A stretch of 64,000 nucleotides of DNA from Spirochaetaceae bacterium UBA5556 (GCA_002425765.1 DIMW01000006.1:62001-126000), one strand, 5' to 3'. Numbered from the stretch's first letter, positions 17,027 through 26,046 are shown. Notes: generated from the sequence alone by a model not told the origin. Numbers and translations are program-made.

Positions 17027-17054
17027 ATCATATATCATATATGAAATCTGTCAA
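17027..17054 (-). promoter_or_regulatory. Promoter of the GntR/reductase operon
   Basis: On the minus strand TTGACA (17054-17049), 16 bases and TATGAT (17032-17027) lie just ahead of the ATG at 17014. Confidence 0.55.
17028..17044. promoter_or_regulatory. Operator palindrome of the GntR regulator
   Basis: TCATATAT-C-ATATATGA is a perfect palindrome with 8-bp arms around one base. It covers the promoter spacer and -10 box of the GntR gene. The 13-bp core ATATATCATATAT recurs in reverse complement at 28244-28256. Confidence 0.65.
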
Positions 17055-17158
17055 GCCAAAATTTTGCAAAATTTATTTTTTTACCTGATTTTATATCCTT
17101 ATCAAGACAATCGGACGAGACAGAAACAAAGGCAACGCTCTCATCCAAGCAGCGCCAT

Positions 17159-18142
17159 TCACCTCTTCCTCCGATTGCTCACATACACGATCAGGAGCAG
17201 GAACAACACAATGCCGAACCCTGTCCACTTCCCCGCGTCTCCCCAACCGATCGCGACGAGGAGATTCGTCAATGTCTGTAAAAAGATGGCGCCCAACACT
17301 ACACCTAAATAATTCCCGTCCCCTCCATTCAACGACACTCCGCCCACCACCACGGCCGCGATACTCGGCATGACATAATTGGAGCCCATATCTTTGAATG
17401 CCATACCCATATTGCCCAACAACAGAAGCCCTATGAGGCTGGCGAGAACCCCGCTCATTATGTATGAGACGAACCGCACACGCTTAACATCCACACCGCT
17501 CAGGTGCGCCGCCGTGGGATTCGCTCCCGCCCCAAACAGCAGGACCCCAACCCTCGTCTTGTACAAAATGAGCATAACAATTATGGTCAACAGCACTATG
17601 AGAAAAACGATGTTGGGCACAAACCCCGTGGTTTTCGCGGCGATGACCTGGAGGATGGGGGAAGGCTTGCCCGTGATATTCTTGCCGGCGGTATAGACGT
17701 TTATGGCGCCCTGGATTATCTGCGACATCGCCATAGTCACCACGAGAGGCGGCAGTTTGATGTATGAAATAAAAAATCCATTGAGGATCCCAACGACCAG
17801 TCCTAACGCAAGGGCTGCCAGTATTGCTATCCAGATGTTTTCATTGCTTCCGTCCATCAGCTTCGCGGTGAACACCGCGGTGATCGTCGCCGTATATCCG
17901 ACAGACAGGTCCAGCCCGCCCCCCCCCGCCGCGATGACAATCATCTGACACAGCCCGAACAACGCGATGAATGAAGAAAGTTTTACCGTCAGCAACATTT
18001 GACTGACGCTCAAAAAATTTGAAACGACGATTTCGCCCAAAACGAAAAGAAAAATGATCAGGAGCAAAGCGACAATAAGCTTCTTATATTTGTTGAAGAA
18101 AAAGCTGTTCAATGCTGCTGAAACCGTAGCCCGCGCTTTCAT
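17159..18142 (-). CDS. Ribose/xylose-type ABC transporter permease (327 aa), second copy
   Basis: A BPD_transp_2 (RbsC/AraH-type) permease with about nine to ten membrane helices. Its motifs include AAGGGGLDLSVGYTATITAV, YIKLPPLVVTMAMSQIIQGA, GANPTAAHLSGVDVKRVRFV and VVGGVSLNGGDGNYLGVVLG. The ATG overlaps the stop of the other permease (ATGA). It is the last gene of the sugar operon. The two non-identical permeases with one ATPase suggest a heteromeric channel. Imported sugar unknown; the neighbouring dehydrogenases and isomerase point to a sugar, sugar acid or polyol. Confidence 0.9.
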   Translation of the reverse strand: MKARATVSAALNSFFFNKYKKLIVALLLIIFLFVLGEIVVSNFLSVSQMLLTVKLSSFIALFGLCQMIVIAAGGGGLDLSVGYTATITAVFTAKLMDGSNENIWIAILAALALGLVVGILNGFFISYIKLPPLVVTMAMSQIIQGAINVYTAGKNITGKPSPILQVIAAKTTGFVPNIVFLIVLLTIIVMLILYKTRVGVLLFGAGANPTAAHLSGVDVKRVRFVSYIMSGVLASLIGLLLLGNMGMAFKDMGSNYVMPSIAAVVVGGVSLNGGDGNYLGVVLGAIFLQTLTNLLVAIGWGDAGKWTGFGIVLFLLLIVYVSNRRKR

Positions 18143-19170
18143 CCTATTTTAATCTCCTTGGTTTTTGTGCTGTAGGAAATATACGCCTGAGAAATCGCAA
18201 TCGCCACGATGACGATCACTCCCCCCACGAGCGTCTGATACGCGTAAGGGATGTTCGCGAAAAAGATGATCTTGTTCACGAAACTCAGGATGAGCGCGCC
18301 GACGAGGGCAAAATAGACGTTCCCCCTCCCCCCTGACAAGGCTATTCCTCCGACGACCGCGGCAGCGACAGACCTCAAGGTCAGCGGATCTCCCATCCGC
18401 GCATCGCCCGAGCCCGTCTGTCCCACGAAAAACAGTGTGGCTAAATAAATGAATATGGCATTAATTATGTAAGCTATTATCTGTGTCTTCGCGGTATTGA
18501 TACCGCTCTCGTAGGCGCTCTCGCTGTTGCCCCCGACCGCATAGATGTACCTTCCGGTTTTTGTCTTGCTGATCACCCACCATATGAGGCATCCAATGAG
18601 GATCAATATGAGGGAAGGTGGCAGAAATCCCCCCAGGGTGCCGAAAAATCCGGAAACGTCTTTCAGCGAGCCGAAATTATAGAATATGGCGAACCACGGC
18701 ACCGATTCCCCGCCGGGCGTCGGTCTGAGAAACAGAGCGATGCCGAGCCAGATGAATGATGTCGCAAAAGTCAAAATAATGGACGGAATACGCAGATACC
18801 CCACGCCGAAACCATTGATCAGGCCCAACAGAACCGCGACCGCCAGCGCGATGATCATCGCGTAGAGCCCGGTTATAGGGTCGTTTTTTTTCATTATCGA
18901 GGTGAGCACACAGGAGAGCAGAGACAGTGCCGTACCCGACGAAAGATCTATTCCGCCGGAGATCATGACAACGGCCTGTCCCATGGTCACGAGGATCAGA
19001 GGCGCGAACGCGTTGATGTTCCGCATTATGGACTTAATCTCAAAGAAATTGTTCTGCAGAATCGCCGTCAGGGTAAACATCACGAGGAGAATCAACAGGC
19101 TGGAAAATTCCGGCTTCGAGGTAAATTCCTTGAATGTGTGCTTCCCTTTTTTCATGTTCTTGCGTCGCAT
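18139..19170 (-). CDS. Ribose/xylose-type ABC transporter permease (343 aa), first copy
   Basis: The same family as its downstream partner: MGQAVVMISGGIDLSSGTAL, YLRIPSIILTFATSFIWLGI, AVGGNSESAYESGINTAKTQ and AAVVGGIALSGGRGNVYFAL are RbsC landmarks, with about ten membrane helices. The SISGGIDLS-like motif after the second helix and the GG-hinge before the last helices are conserved. It lies 15 bases after the ATPase gene and overlaps the next permease by ATGA, so the three are produced together. Confidence 0.9.
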   Translation of the reverse strand: MRRKNMKKGKHTFKEFTSKPEFSSLLILLVMFTLTAILQNNFFEIKSIMRNINAFAPLILVTMGQAVVMISGGIDLSSGTALSLLSCVLTSIMKKNDPITGLYAMIIALAVAVLLGLINGFGVGYLRIPSIILTFATSFIWLGIALFLRPTPGGESVPWFAIFYNFGSLKDVSGFFGTLGGFLPPSLILILIGCLIWWVISKTKTGRYIYAVGGNSESAYESGINTAKTQIIAYIINAIFIYLATLFFVGQTGSGDARMGDPLTLRSVAAAVVGGIALSGGRGNVYFALVGALILSFVNKIIFFANIPYAYQTLVGGVIVIVAIAISQAYISYSTKTKEIKIG

Positions 19171-19185
19171 CTCGCTTGCTCCCTC

Positions 19186-20682
19186 TTATTCATCCTCGAT
19201 ACACATCGAAGCACGGATAATATTTTCCTCGGTGATTTCCTCGGTGTCCAATGTGGAGACAACGGTCCCCTCATACATTATCAAGAGTCTGTCGCAATAT
19301 TCGATGAGTTCTTTTGAGTCCGAGGCATAGAGAATGACACTCATCCCCTTCGATCTCGCCTCGCCGATGATGTAGCTGTAGAGATCATTCTTAGCGCCTA
19401 TATCGATGCCTTTCGCGGGATCGGAGAGAAGCAATACATTCGTTTCAAGGCCCAGCCATTTCCCGATGACCACTTTTTGCTGGTTCCCTCCGGAAAGCGT
19501 TGAGACCGGGACATCCAGCCCCGCCGTTTTCAGCGCGAGGATACCCACGATCTGCTCACATTCCTTTCGCAACTTGCCGTGCGGAATGACAAAATTCTTC
19601 TCCAAACCGATTTTGGGAAATATCAGGTTTGAAAAAACGGAGTGAGCGCTGAACAATCCCTCCAGTTGTCTGTCGCCCGGCACCAGCATAATTCCGTGTT
19701 TGATCGCATTGCTCGGCTTTGTGAGCCTGATCGGTTGGCCGTCGATCTCCGCCTCGCACGCCACTTTTCTAAAATTGCCCGCCAGGGCAAGCATCAGCTC
19801 CTGCTGGCCCTGCCCCGCGAGTCCCCCGATGCCGAGGATCTCTCCTTTTTTCAGATCAAAAGAAATGTCCTTGAGCGTGGCGCCAAGGTTTAAGTTTCGT
19901 ATGCTCAGCCTTACATCTCCGCAGGTCTCCGCGCAGGTCTTCGCGATACCCGCCTCTTCCTGACTGCCGGTAATATAGAAAATGATTTTCTGCAGATTTT
20001 TTTCGTCTTTGCTGAAATCCATTTCGGCGACATTTTCGCCGTTTCGGAATATGGTGAGATCATCACATATCTCAACGACCTCCCACAGGCGGTGGGAGGT
20101 GAAGATAATCGCGACGCCCGTGGCCGCCAGCTCCCTCATCAATTTGAAGAGACTCGCCACCTGCGCTTCTTCCAGCGCGGCTGTCGGTTCATCCAGTATC
20201 AATAGCTTTGGGTTTCTGGACACCGCTTTCGCGATCTCGACCACCTGCATCTCTCCGGGTGTGAGCTCGTATACTCTGCCTTCAATGTTCAGCTTTGGCC
20301 ACAACTTTTTTATAATATGTATGGACTTCTCTCGGGCGCTGTCGTCATCGAGAAAATAGCCGTGGTTTCTCTCGTCGCCGAGGACAATATTCTGCCATAC
20401 GGTCAACTCCGGCACGAGGCTCAAGTTCTGATACACCATGCCTATCCCGTGCCGCTTTGCTTCATAGGGATTCTTATAGTGTACGGTCTTCCCCAGGTAC
20501 ACTATCTCTCCCGCATCGGGAGCGTACGCTCCCGCGATAATCTTGGAAAGGGTACTTTTGCCGGAACCGTTCGCCCCCAAAAGCCCCGTGATTCTGCCCT
20601 CATGACAGGTCAGACTCGCTCCGGACAGGGCGACGACACCGCCGAAATTCTTCTTTATGTTCTTTGCTTCAAGAATGTTCAC
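19186..20682 (-). CDS. Sugar ABC transporter ATPase with two nucleotide-binding domains (RbsA-like, 498 aa)
   Basis: NBD1 (residues about 5-235) is canonical: Walker A GANGSGKS near 36-43, the signature LTPGEMQVVEIAKAV, Walker B LLILDEPTAAL and the H-loop TSHRL. NBD2 (about 255-495) lacks Walker A, as is normal in this family. It has signature LSGGNQQKVVIGKWL, but its Walker B reads LLLSDPAKGIDIG, with Ser where the Mg-binding Asp and Asp where the catalytic Glu usually lie. Only one working ATP site pair is therefore likely. The start is GTG at 20682, supported by AAGGT 7 bases ahead. A hairpin at 20701-20737 separates it from the binding-protein gene. Confidence 0.9.
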   Translation of the reverse strand: MNILEAKNIKKNFGGVVALSGASLTCHEGRITGLLGANGSGKSTLSKIIAGAYAPDAGEIVYLGKTVHYKNPYEAKRHGIGMVYQNLSLVPELTVWQNIVLGDERNHGYFLDDDSAREKSIHIIKKLWPKLNIEGRVYELTPGEMQVVEIAKAVSRNPKLLILDEPTAALEEAQVASLFKLMRELAATGVAIIFTSHRLWEVVEICDDLTIFRNGENVAEMDFSKDEKNLQKIIFYITGSQEEAGIAKTCAETCGDVRLSIRNLNLGATLKDISFDLKKGEILGIGGLAGQGQQELMLALAGNFRKVACEAEIDGQPIRLTKPSNAIKHGIMLVPGDRQLEGLFSAHSVFSNLIFPKIGLEKNFVIPHGKLRKECEQIVGILALKTAGLDVPVSTLSGGNQQKVVIGKWLGLETNVLLLSDPAKGIDIGAKNDLYSYIIGEARSKGMSVILYASDSKELIEYCDRLLIMYEGTVVSTLDTEEITEENIIRASMCIEDE

Positions 20683-20700
20683 GGTTTTACCTTATCATTA

Positions 20701-20737
20701 AATGGTTCGGGAGACTATAAAAGTCCCCCGAACCATT
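20701..20737 (-). promoter_or_regulatory. Intercistronic hairpin after the sugar-binding-protein gene
   Basis: Arms 20701-20716 and 20722-20737 pair over 16 bases with one mismatch around a 5-base loop. No T-run follows on the minus strand. It is therefore more likely an mRNA-stabilising or processing hairpin, giving more binding protein than ATPase and permease, than a terminator. Confidence 0.6.
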
Positions 20738-20760
20738 CGTGTTCTGTTCGCAAGGATTAA

Positions 20761-21807
20761 TTATTGGAAGAGAGTGTCCACATCTTTCTGAGACATGATT
20801 TCACTCAGCAGATAGTCATCCGGCTTATCTTTGAGCAAAGCCCACCCTTCGTCGAAGTTCGCGTCCGTGATGAACATACCAACTTTGTAGAAATAGGTGT
20901 TGTCTTTGAGTACTCCAGATTTGAAAGCCTTGCCGTTGTACAGATTAAGCGCCATGCGGAATGCCGTTCCACCAATTCCCGGGGGGTTGGGCTGAGCGCA
21001 AGCCTTGAAATCAGCCTTTTTGTCGCGAAGCTTCTTCCACTCTTTGAAGAACGCGGTTCCCGGATCGCCGAACATGACTTTCGGCAGCTTGCCGGCATCG
21101 AGGAACGCGGAGAGCACGCCGTACGCCTCGCCATCCTGGGTGAACACCGCGTCAATCTGCTTGCCGCTTCCGATGATCTGGGCGGTGACCTCCTTGGCCT
21201 TCGTCTGATCCCAATAGCCCGAGGTGTTCGCGATCAATTTGATGTTGGGGTATTTCTTCAAGACGTCGGCGGTCGCTCTGATGCGGTCGTTGTTCGCGGG
21301 GTGTCCGTCGAGACCGTAGATCTGGATCGCGTTGCCGCTGCCCAGCGTCGCGCAGATGTATTCGGCGTTCTTGAGGTTCCACGCATAGTGGTCGAGCGTG
21401 ACGTTGAGAACTTTCGGGGCGGTGACTGTCGCGTCGAAGGCGACCACGAGAATACCGGCATCCTGCGCTTCTCTGATGACGCCGTTGAGCGCGTCAGGAG
21501 AGTTCGGGTTGACGAGGATGATATCCACTCCCTTGGAGATGAAATCGCGGAGTATGTTGGCCTGCTCAGTGGCGTCGCCGTTGGTGACATTGTTCACGAT
21601 CAGGTAATCGGAGATTTTCCCCGCGGCTTTATACTCCTTGCCGACGGTCTGCAGCGCGTCGATCATGATATTCCGCCAAGATGTCCCTGACGAACCTGTC
21701 GAAATGCCGACGACAGGGGCTTTCTTCGTTGCCGCGCCGACGGAAACTCCGACGCCTAGCAGCAGAATAAGAAAGACGCACACAAGCCTGAATCCCTTTC
21801 TTCTCAT
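20761..21807 (-). CDS. Periplasmic sugar-binding protein (RbsB-like, 348 aa)
   Basis: The signal peptide MRRKGFRLVCVFLILLLGVG is followed by a type I periplasmic-binding fold. Landmarks are PVVGISTGSSGTSWRNIMID, DFISKGVDIILVNPNSPDAL, EAQDAGILVVAFDATVTAP and VFTQDGEAYGVLSAFLDAGK. These are ribose/galactose-binding-protein features, including the NP near strand 4. It delivers sugar to the permease pair. The gene is flanked by a hairpin on each side (20701-20737 and 21837-21854), the usual way to raise binding-protein mRNA. GGAGGTCATCAGT precedes the ATG. Confidence 0.92.
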   Translation of the reverse strand: MRRKGFRLVCVFLILLLGVGVSVGAATKKAPVVGISTGSSGTSWRNIMIDALQTVGKEYKAAGKISDYLIVNNVTNGDATEQANILRDFISKGVDIILVNPNSPDALNGVIREAQDAGILVVAFDATVTAPKVLNVTLDHYAWNLKNAEYICATLGSGNAIQIYGLDGHPANNDRIRATADVLKKYPNIKLIANTSGYWDQTKAKEVTAQIIGSGKQIDAVFTQDGEAYGVLSAFLDAGKLPKVMFGDPGTAFFKEWKKLRDKKADFKACAQPNPPGIGGTAFRMALNLYNGKAFKSGVLKDNTYFYKVGMFITDANFDEGWALLKDKPDDYLLSEIMSQKDVDTLFQ

Positions 21808-21836
21808 ACTGATGACCTCCTATAAAAAACTTTCGT

Positions 21837-21854
21837 ATCAGGGATACCCCTGAT
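21837..21854 (-). promoter_or_regulatory. Hairpin ahead of the sugar-binding-protein gene
   Basis: ATCAGGG (21837-21843) pairs perfectly with CCCTGAT (21848-21854) around a 4-base loop, 30 bases before the binding-protein start. It is a possible processing or stability element; no T-run follows. Confidence 0.4.
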
Positions 21855-21874
21855 TCGTTTTCACACTAAAGAAA

Positions 21875-23128
21875 TCACTTACTCTTCGCTACCTTTCTCA
21901 ATCTCTCCAACGTGCCATCGGCTTGTACTTCCACAACCCCATGGTCGAATTTCAAACGCAGGCTATCGGAAGATGGCTCTATTTGACTGACAGGTTCATC
22001 AGGAGCCTTTTCCCCAAGATCGAACAGCCCCGTCGCATACAGCAGTGTTTTCTCTTCGCCGGCGCGCAATGATACCGTTGTGGGTCTTCCAAGCAGTTCT
22101 CTGCGCGCGATGGATTCGGCCAGCCCATTCGCCCATGCCCCGATCGAGTTTTCCATTCCGAGACAGAAAGTCTGGTCCGGCGCGCCCTCGTACATCGCCC
22201 AGGGCGCATACGACCTGCCGCCGTACTGCATCCAGAAGTTGTTGAAACAGAGGCCGATTTCATCCTCCGGTACTGCCTCGGGCCCCGGGAACCAGGTCAC
22301 ATACGCGAGCGACAGGTCGCTATTGACGCACGCGGACCACCCCAGAGGCGCGCCCTTGGGAACGGCGCCCGTCATGAAGTCTGTATGGCCGATCATTCCC
22401 GGGACGCCGGAAAGATTCACCGTTTCTCCGGTTCGAGTCGGAGCCTGCCTCAGATCCGAAAATTCTCCTCCGACGGCCAGCCGACCTGTCGTATCGAACT
22501 CGCCTCCCAGAGGAGGAACGCTCCATCTGTCGGCGGAAGCAGAAATCCTGCAATTCTTTGTCAGAAAAGGGAACCCTATTGTATTGTGCCATGCCGCGTT
22601 GATATTGGCAGCCTCGGTACCGGAATTCTTAATTTTGAGAATCGTGTAGTGCACGCTCTCGCGCGCGAAGACAAGATCGGTCTTTTCGAACTCAAACCTC
22701 ATCCGGTCGGACGGCGAGACCAATCTGAAACTGGCTGAGACACAGTCGTTCTTCTCGTCCGTTTCGACCTGCACGAGATCCCACCGATCGTTCGCGGTCC
22801 AGCCGTGGGCTGGTATCTCGACGCCCTTTACGGGGGCACCGCCTCCGAACGAAGGGACGCAGGGGAAGTTTCCGGCGATCCGTTCCAGCAGTGGGCCTTT
22901 CTGGAAAAGTGCCCGGAATTCCCCGTTTTTCGTACCCGAGACCGGCGTCATCCCCCGAAACCACGGAATCCAGTGCGCGTTGAGAAAGGAACGACCGCAC
23001 TTTCTGCTGAGTTCCGGAACCATTCCCCCCTCGAGATCCACCACTACGCGGAAGATGTCGTTCTCCAGAACAACCGCGTCGCGAAATCCCGATTCAACCA
23101 CAGGTCTTGCCTGCATAAAGGACTTCAT
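21875..23128 (-). CDS. Galactose-mutarotase-like (aldose 1-epimerase superfamily) protein (417 aa)
   Basis: The sequence is rich in beta strands: VVLENDIFRVVVDLEGGMVP near the start, ESVHYTILKIKNSGTEAANI, and AAWHNTIGFPFLTK with a His that could be catalytic. C-terminal strands follow (GRPTTVSLRAGEEKTLLYAT). This pattern fits the mutarotase/DUF4432-like beta-sandwich superfamily rather than a glycosidase. It would interconvert anomers or act on the imported sugar. It overlaps the M24 gene by ATGA and lies upstream of the binding-protein gene. The superfamily call is tentative and the exact reaction unknown. Confidence 0.5.
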   Translation of the reverse strand: MKSFMQARPVVESGFRDAVVLENDIFRVVVDLEGGMVPELSRKCGRSFLNAHWIPWFRGMTPVSGTKNGEFRALFQKGPLLERIAGNFPCVPSFGGGAPVKGVEIPAHGWTANDRWDLVQVETDEKNDCVSASFRLVSPSDRMRFEFEKTDLVFARESVHYTILKIKNSGTEAANINAAWHNTIGFPFLTKNCRISASADRWSVPPLGGEFDTTGRLAVGGEFSDLRQAPTRTGETVNLSGVPGMIGHTDFMTGAVPKGAPLGWSACVNSDLSLAYVTWFPGPEAVPEDEIGLCFNNFWMQYGGRSYAPWAMYEGAPDQTFCLGMENSIGAWANGLAESIARRELLGRPTTVSLRAGEEKTLLYATGLFDLGEKAPDEPVSQIEPSSDSLRLKFDHGVVEVQADGTLERLRKVAKSK

Positions 23129-24300
23129 GCTATTTCCCTCGAAAATGGGGCTAGAATCTGGAAACCTCTTTCGGTAACGACAATATTGTCTTCTATTCTT
23201 ATGCCGCCGAAATCCATCGAATAGATGCCGGGCTCAACAGTCACCACCGCATTCTGAAGCAAAACCTGCCGGCTCTCGGGCGCGAGGATCGGATATCCCT
23301 CATGATAGCGGAAACCGACTCCATGGCCCGTGATGTGGACAAATTCTCTCCCATGCCCATTTTGTACGATGACTCCACGGGCCTGCGCGTCGACGTCTCC
23401 TCCCTGCACTCCCGGGCCTATGGCCGCGAGCGCCGCATCCTGTGCCTGCCGCACGATACCGTTCAGCCTCTGTATTTTCTCGGAAGCTGGCCCCGCGGAT
23501 CTGGCCCTCGTGCGGTCGGCCCAATAGCCGTCCGCCACGACCGCCAGTTCGAGAATCGCGAGATCGCCCTTCCGCAGTTTCATAGCCGTGGTGACCTCAA
23601 AGGGCCTCCAGCCCGCCGAAGTTTCGCGGTTTCCGGCGGCGACTTGGGCGAAGGCGCGGACACGCCGGACATTCTTGTAGCCCGTCCCCCGCACCACAAT
23701 CTCATGTTCCACCGCCGCGGCGAGCTCAATCGCCGACCTGCCCGCGTCCGTCATATTGAAGAACGCGTCGATGCCGATGTTCGCCAGTTCGTTGGCGAGC
23801 CGTATTTTCTCAATCTCCCATGAAGTCTTGGTCTTCCTCAAAGAGTCGAGAACTTCCTGGGCATCGACGAACTTCGCGCTTTTGAACGAGCCTTCCACGA
23901 GACGGGCAAATTTTGTACCAGGCACTCGGGGTTCGGCCGCGTTGCCGGGAGAAGCGATGCCGTCGAAGCTCATCTCATAGCCAACGATATCCCAACGGTT
24001 TTCGCCGCCGATCTCGGCGAGAATCCGCGCGAGCTCCCGATCCTGATCCGGCGAATCGTGGCGGCCGTGCGCATAGGTGAGTATCTTCGCGCCCCAAACC
24101 TCCGGGGCGGCCTCCTCGGCCTCGGTGTCGGGGAGAATCAAAACCGCGTCACCTTCGGCGGGGAAGACCAGCACCGCATCGCCGCACAGGGGCCAGTGCC
24201 CCGACAGCATCAGCACATTCTCGGGCAGCCGGCACACCAAGACATCGATGCCGGCGGAAACGAGAGCCTGTCGGGCACGTGCCAGTCTTTCTGAATTCAT
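23125..24300 (-). CDS. M24-family (Xaa-Pro peptidase / creatinase-like) protein (391 aa)
   Basis: The N-terminal creatinase-type domain spans about residues 1-150 and the pita-bread domain 160-385. Metal-site positions are Glu251 (in ILELAVVADGYW, where peptidases have Asp), Asp262 (WADRTR), His326 (ITGHGVG), Glu356 (TVEPGIY) and Glu370 (GIRIEDN). Four of five ligands are therefore retained, with a conservative Asp-to-Glu change. This could be an active peptidase, a creatinase-like amidinohydrolase or another C-N hydrolase. It sits in the middle of a sugar operon, coupled by ATGA to the mutarotase-like gene, which suggests the substrate is an amide- or peptide-linked sugar derivative. That is speculative. 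Confidence 0.8.
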   Translation of the reverse strand: MNSERLARARQALVSAGIDVLVCRLPENVLMLSGHWPLCGDAVLVFPAEGDAVLILPDTEAEEAAPEVWGAKILTYAHGRHDSPDQDRELARILAEIGGENRWDIVGYEMSFDGIASPGNAAEPRVPGTKFARLVEGSFKSAKFVDAQEVLDSLRKTKTSWEIEKIRLANELANIGIDAFFNMTDAGRSAIELAAAVEHEIVVRGTGYKNVRRVRAFAQVAAGNRETSAGWRPFEVTTAMKLRKGDLAILELAVVADGYWADRTRARSAGPASEKIQRLNGIVRQAQDAALAAIGPGVQGGDVDAQARGVIVQNGHGREFVHITGHGVGFRYHEGYPILAPESRQVLLQNAVVTVEPGIYSMDFGGIRIEDNIVVTERGFQILAPFSREIA

Positions 24301-24307
24301 TGGAGTA

Positions 24308-25162
24308 TCAGCCTCCCGACGCGAATTCCGGATAGAGGGTCATGCCGCCGTCGATGTACAGCGTGGCGCCATGCACGTAGTCGGAGTCGTCCGAGACGAG
24401 CCAGACCGCCGCGCGGCCTACATCCTCGGGCTCTCCTATCCGCTTGACGGGGATATGATCGAGCAGTATGCGCGTATATTCTTCGGGGGAAACCAGCTTC
24501 TCCACATTCATCGGCGTGCGGATCGCCCCGGGCGACAGGCTGTTCACCCGAATTTTGAGAGGGGCCACTTCCTGCGCCAGGCTCTTCATGAGCAGCATGA
24601 TGCCGCCCTTCGCGGCGGCGTAATTCGCGTGCCCCGCCCACGGGATCACGTCGTGGACAGAGCTGATGTGGAGTATCTTTCCCATTGAGCAGGAGATTTC
24701 AGAGTCGACACCCTGTTTCATGAAGGCCTTCACCGCTTCCCGCGCGCAGAGGAACTGTCCAGTCAGATTGATGCCTATGACCTTATTCCACTGTTCGAGC
24801 GTCATTTCATGGAAGGGGGCGTTCACCTGAATCCCCGAGTTATTGATGAGGATGTCAATGCGGCCGAACACCCGTTCCATTTCGGCGAACATCGCGAGGA
24901 CTTCCGCCTCTTTCGAGACATCGGCCCTGAAAATATGCGCCCTGCGCCCGAATTTCTCGACCTCCGAGGCGGTCTCTTCGGCGCCTTTTCTGTCGCTCGC
25001 GTAGTTGACAAGCACATCGCAGCCCGCTTCCGCGAGCGCCACGGCGATCGCCGCGCCGAGCCCCTTGCTCGCGCCTGTGACCAATGCTTTCTGGTCCTTC
25101 AAAACCGGGAATATTTTTCTTTTCGGCGCCTCGTTCGGCGGAGAATATTGTTCAGCGCTCAT
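24308..25162 (-). CDS. SDR, glucose-1-dehydrogenase-like (284 aa)
   Basis: The start is taken at 25162 because the AGGAGGT site is 9 bases away; an ATG nine bases further upstream (25171) is too close to it. Motifs: TGASKGLGAAIAVALAEAGC (cofactor), LINNSGIQ, ILHISSVHDVIPWAGHANYA with Ser and YAAAK, LSPGAIRTPMN and the C-terminal WLVSDDSDYVHGATLYIDGG. These fit glucose 1-dehydrogenase/3-oxoacyl-ACP-type tetrameric SDRs. It is probably one of the oxidoreductases of the operon sugar pathway. It follows the next SDR gene by 14 bases. Confidence 0.88.
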   Translation of the reverse strand: MSAEQYSPPNEAPKRKIFPVLKDQKALVTGASKGLGAAIAVALAEAGCDVLVNYASDRKGAEETASEVEKFGRRAHIFRADVSKEAEVLAMFAEMERVFGRIDILINNSGIQVNAPFHEMTLEQWNKVIGINLTGQFLCAREAVKAFMKQGVDSEISCSMGKILHISSVHDVIPWAGHANYAAAKGGIMLLMKSLAQEVAPLKIRVNSLSPGAIRTPMNVEKLVSPEEYTRILLDHIPVKRIGEPEDVGRAAVWLVSDDSDYVHGATLYIDGGMTLYPEFASGG

Positions 25163-25176
25163 TACAAACATACCTC

Positions 25177-26031
25177 CTAAATGCTGTACGACGAAAAACC
25201 GCCGTCAATCGGCAGGACCGCCCCGGTGACGAAGCTCGCCGCATCCGAGAGCAAATAGATGACCGCTCCCAAGAGGTCTTCCGGATTCCCATAACGCCCC
25301 ATCGGCGTGTGGGCGACCACTTTCTTCGAACGGGGCGTGGGTTCGCCTGTCTTCTGGTCGATGTGGAGGAAGCGTAGCTGTTCGGTCATGAAGAAGCCCG
25401 GGGCGAGCGCGTTCACCCGCACGCCGGTGTGGGCGAAATGTACGGCGAGCCACTTCGTGAAGTTCGCGACCGCCGCCTTCGCCGCGGAATACGCCCCGAC
25501 CTGGGTCAGGGGATTGAAGGCTCCCATGGAAGACATATTGAGAATGGCGCCCTTGCCTTTCTCGACCATGCCCCTGGAGAAGACCTTCGTGGGAAGGAAT
25601 GTGCCGAGAAAGTTCAGGTCGAATGTCTTGCGCACCCCCTCGAAATTCAAATCGAAAAAATTCGTCAATTCCGGGTCATCGAGCCTGGCGGGGTCGAGGA
25701 TTTCGGCCGCCGTGCTGCCCTTTGGGTTATTTCCGCCCGCCCCATTGATGAGGATATCGGGCACTCCCAGAGAGGCGCAGACCGCGCCGTAGACAGACTT
25801 CAGGCTCGCCTCGTCGAGCACGTCGCAGGAGTACGCCTGAGCCACTCCCCCTTCCGCGCGTATGCTCCCGGCGACGGCCTCCGCCTTCGAAAGCGCGATA
25901 TCCAGCACGGCTATTTTACAGCCAGCGATACTGAGGGCGCGGGACATGGTGCCGCACAGGTCTCCCCCGCCTCCGGTGATGACCGCGACGCGCCCCTCGA
26001 GAGAAAACATCTTGTTTAAATTGTCGAGCAT
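25177..26031 (-). CDS. SDR resembling D-mannonate oxidoreductase (284 aa)
   Basis: The cofactor motif is VITGGGGDLCGTM, with Cys inside the Gly loop. INGAGGNNPKGS, an insertion containing FFDLNFEGVRKTFDLNFLGT, MSSMGAFNPLTQVGAYSAAK with Ser and YxxxK, and the closing SFVTGAVLPIDGG follow. The internal DLNFEG/DLNF pattern and the NNPKG loop resemble YjmF/UxuB-type SDR mannonate (fructuronate) oxidoreductases. That would place the operon in sugar-acid metabolism, consistent with an FCD-type GntR regulator. It lies 15 bases from the TIM-barrel gene. Confidence 0.82.
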   Translation of the reverse strand: MLDNLNKMFSLEGRVAVITGGGGDLCGTMSRALSIAGCKIAVLDIALSKAEAVAGSIRAEGGVAQAYSCDVLDEASLKSVYGAVCASLGVPDILINGAGGNNPKGSTAAEILDPARLDDPELTNFFDLNFEGVRKTFDLNFLGTFLPTKVFSRGMVEKGKGAILNMSSMGAFNPLTQVGAYSAAKAAVANFTKWLAVHFAHTGVRVNALAPGFFMTEQLRFLHIDQKTGEPTPRSKKVVAHTPMGRYGNPEDLLGAVIYLLSDAASFVTGAVLPIDGGFSSYSI

Positions 26032-26046
26032 TGCCCTTCGCCTTTC

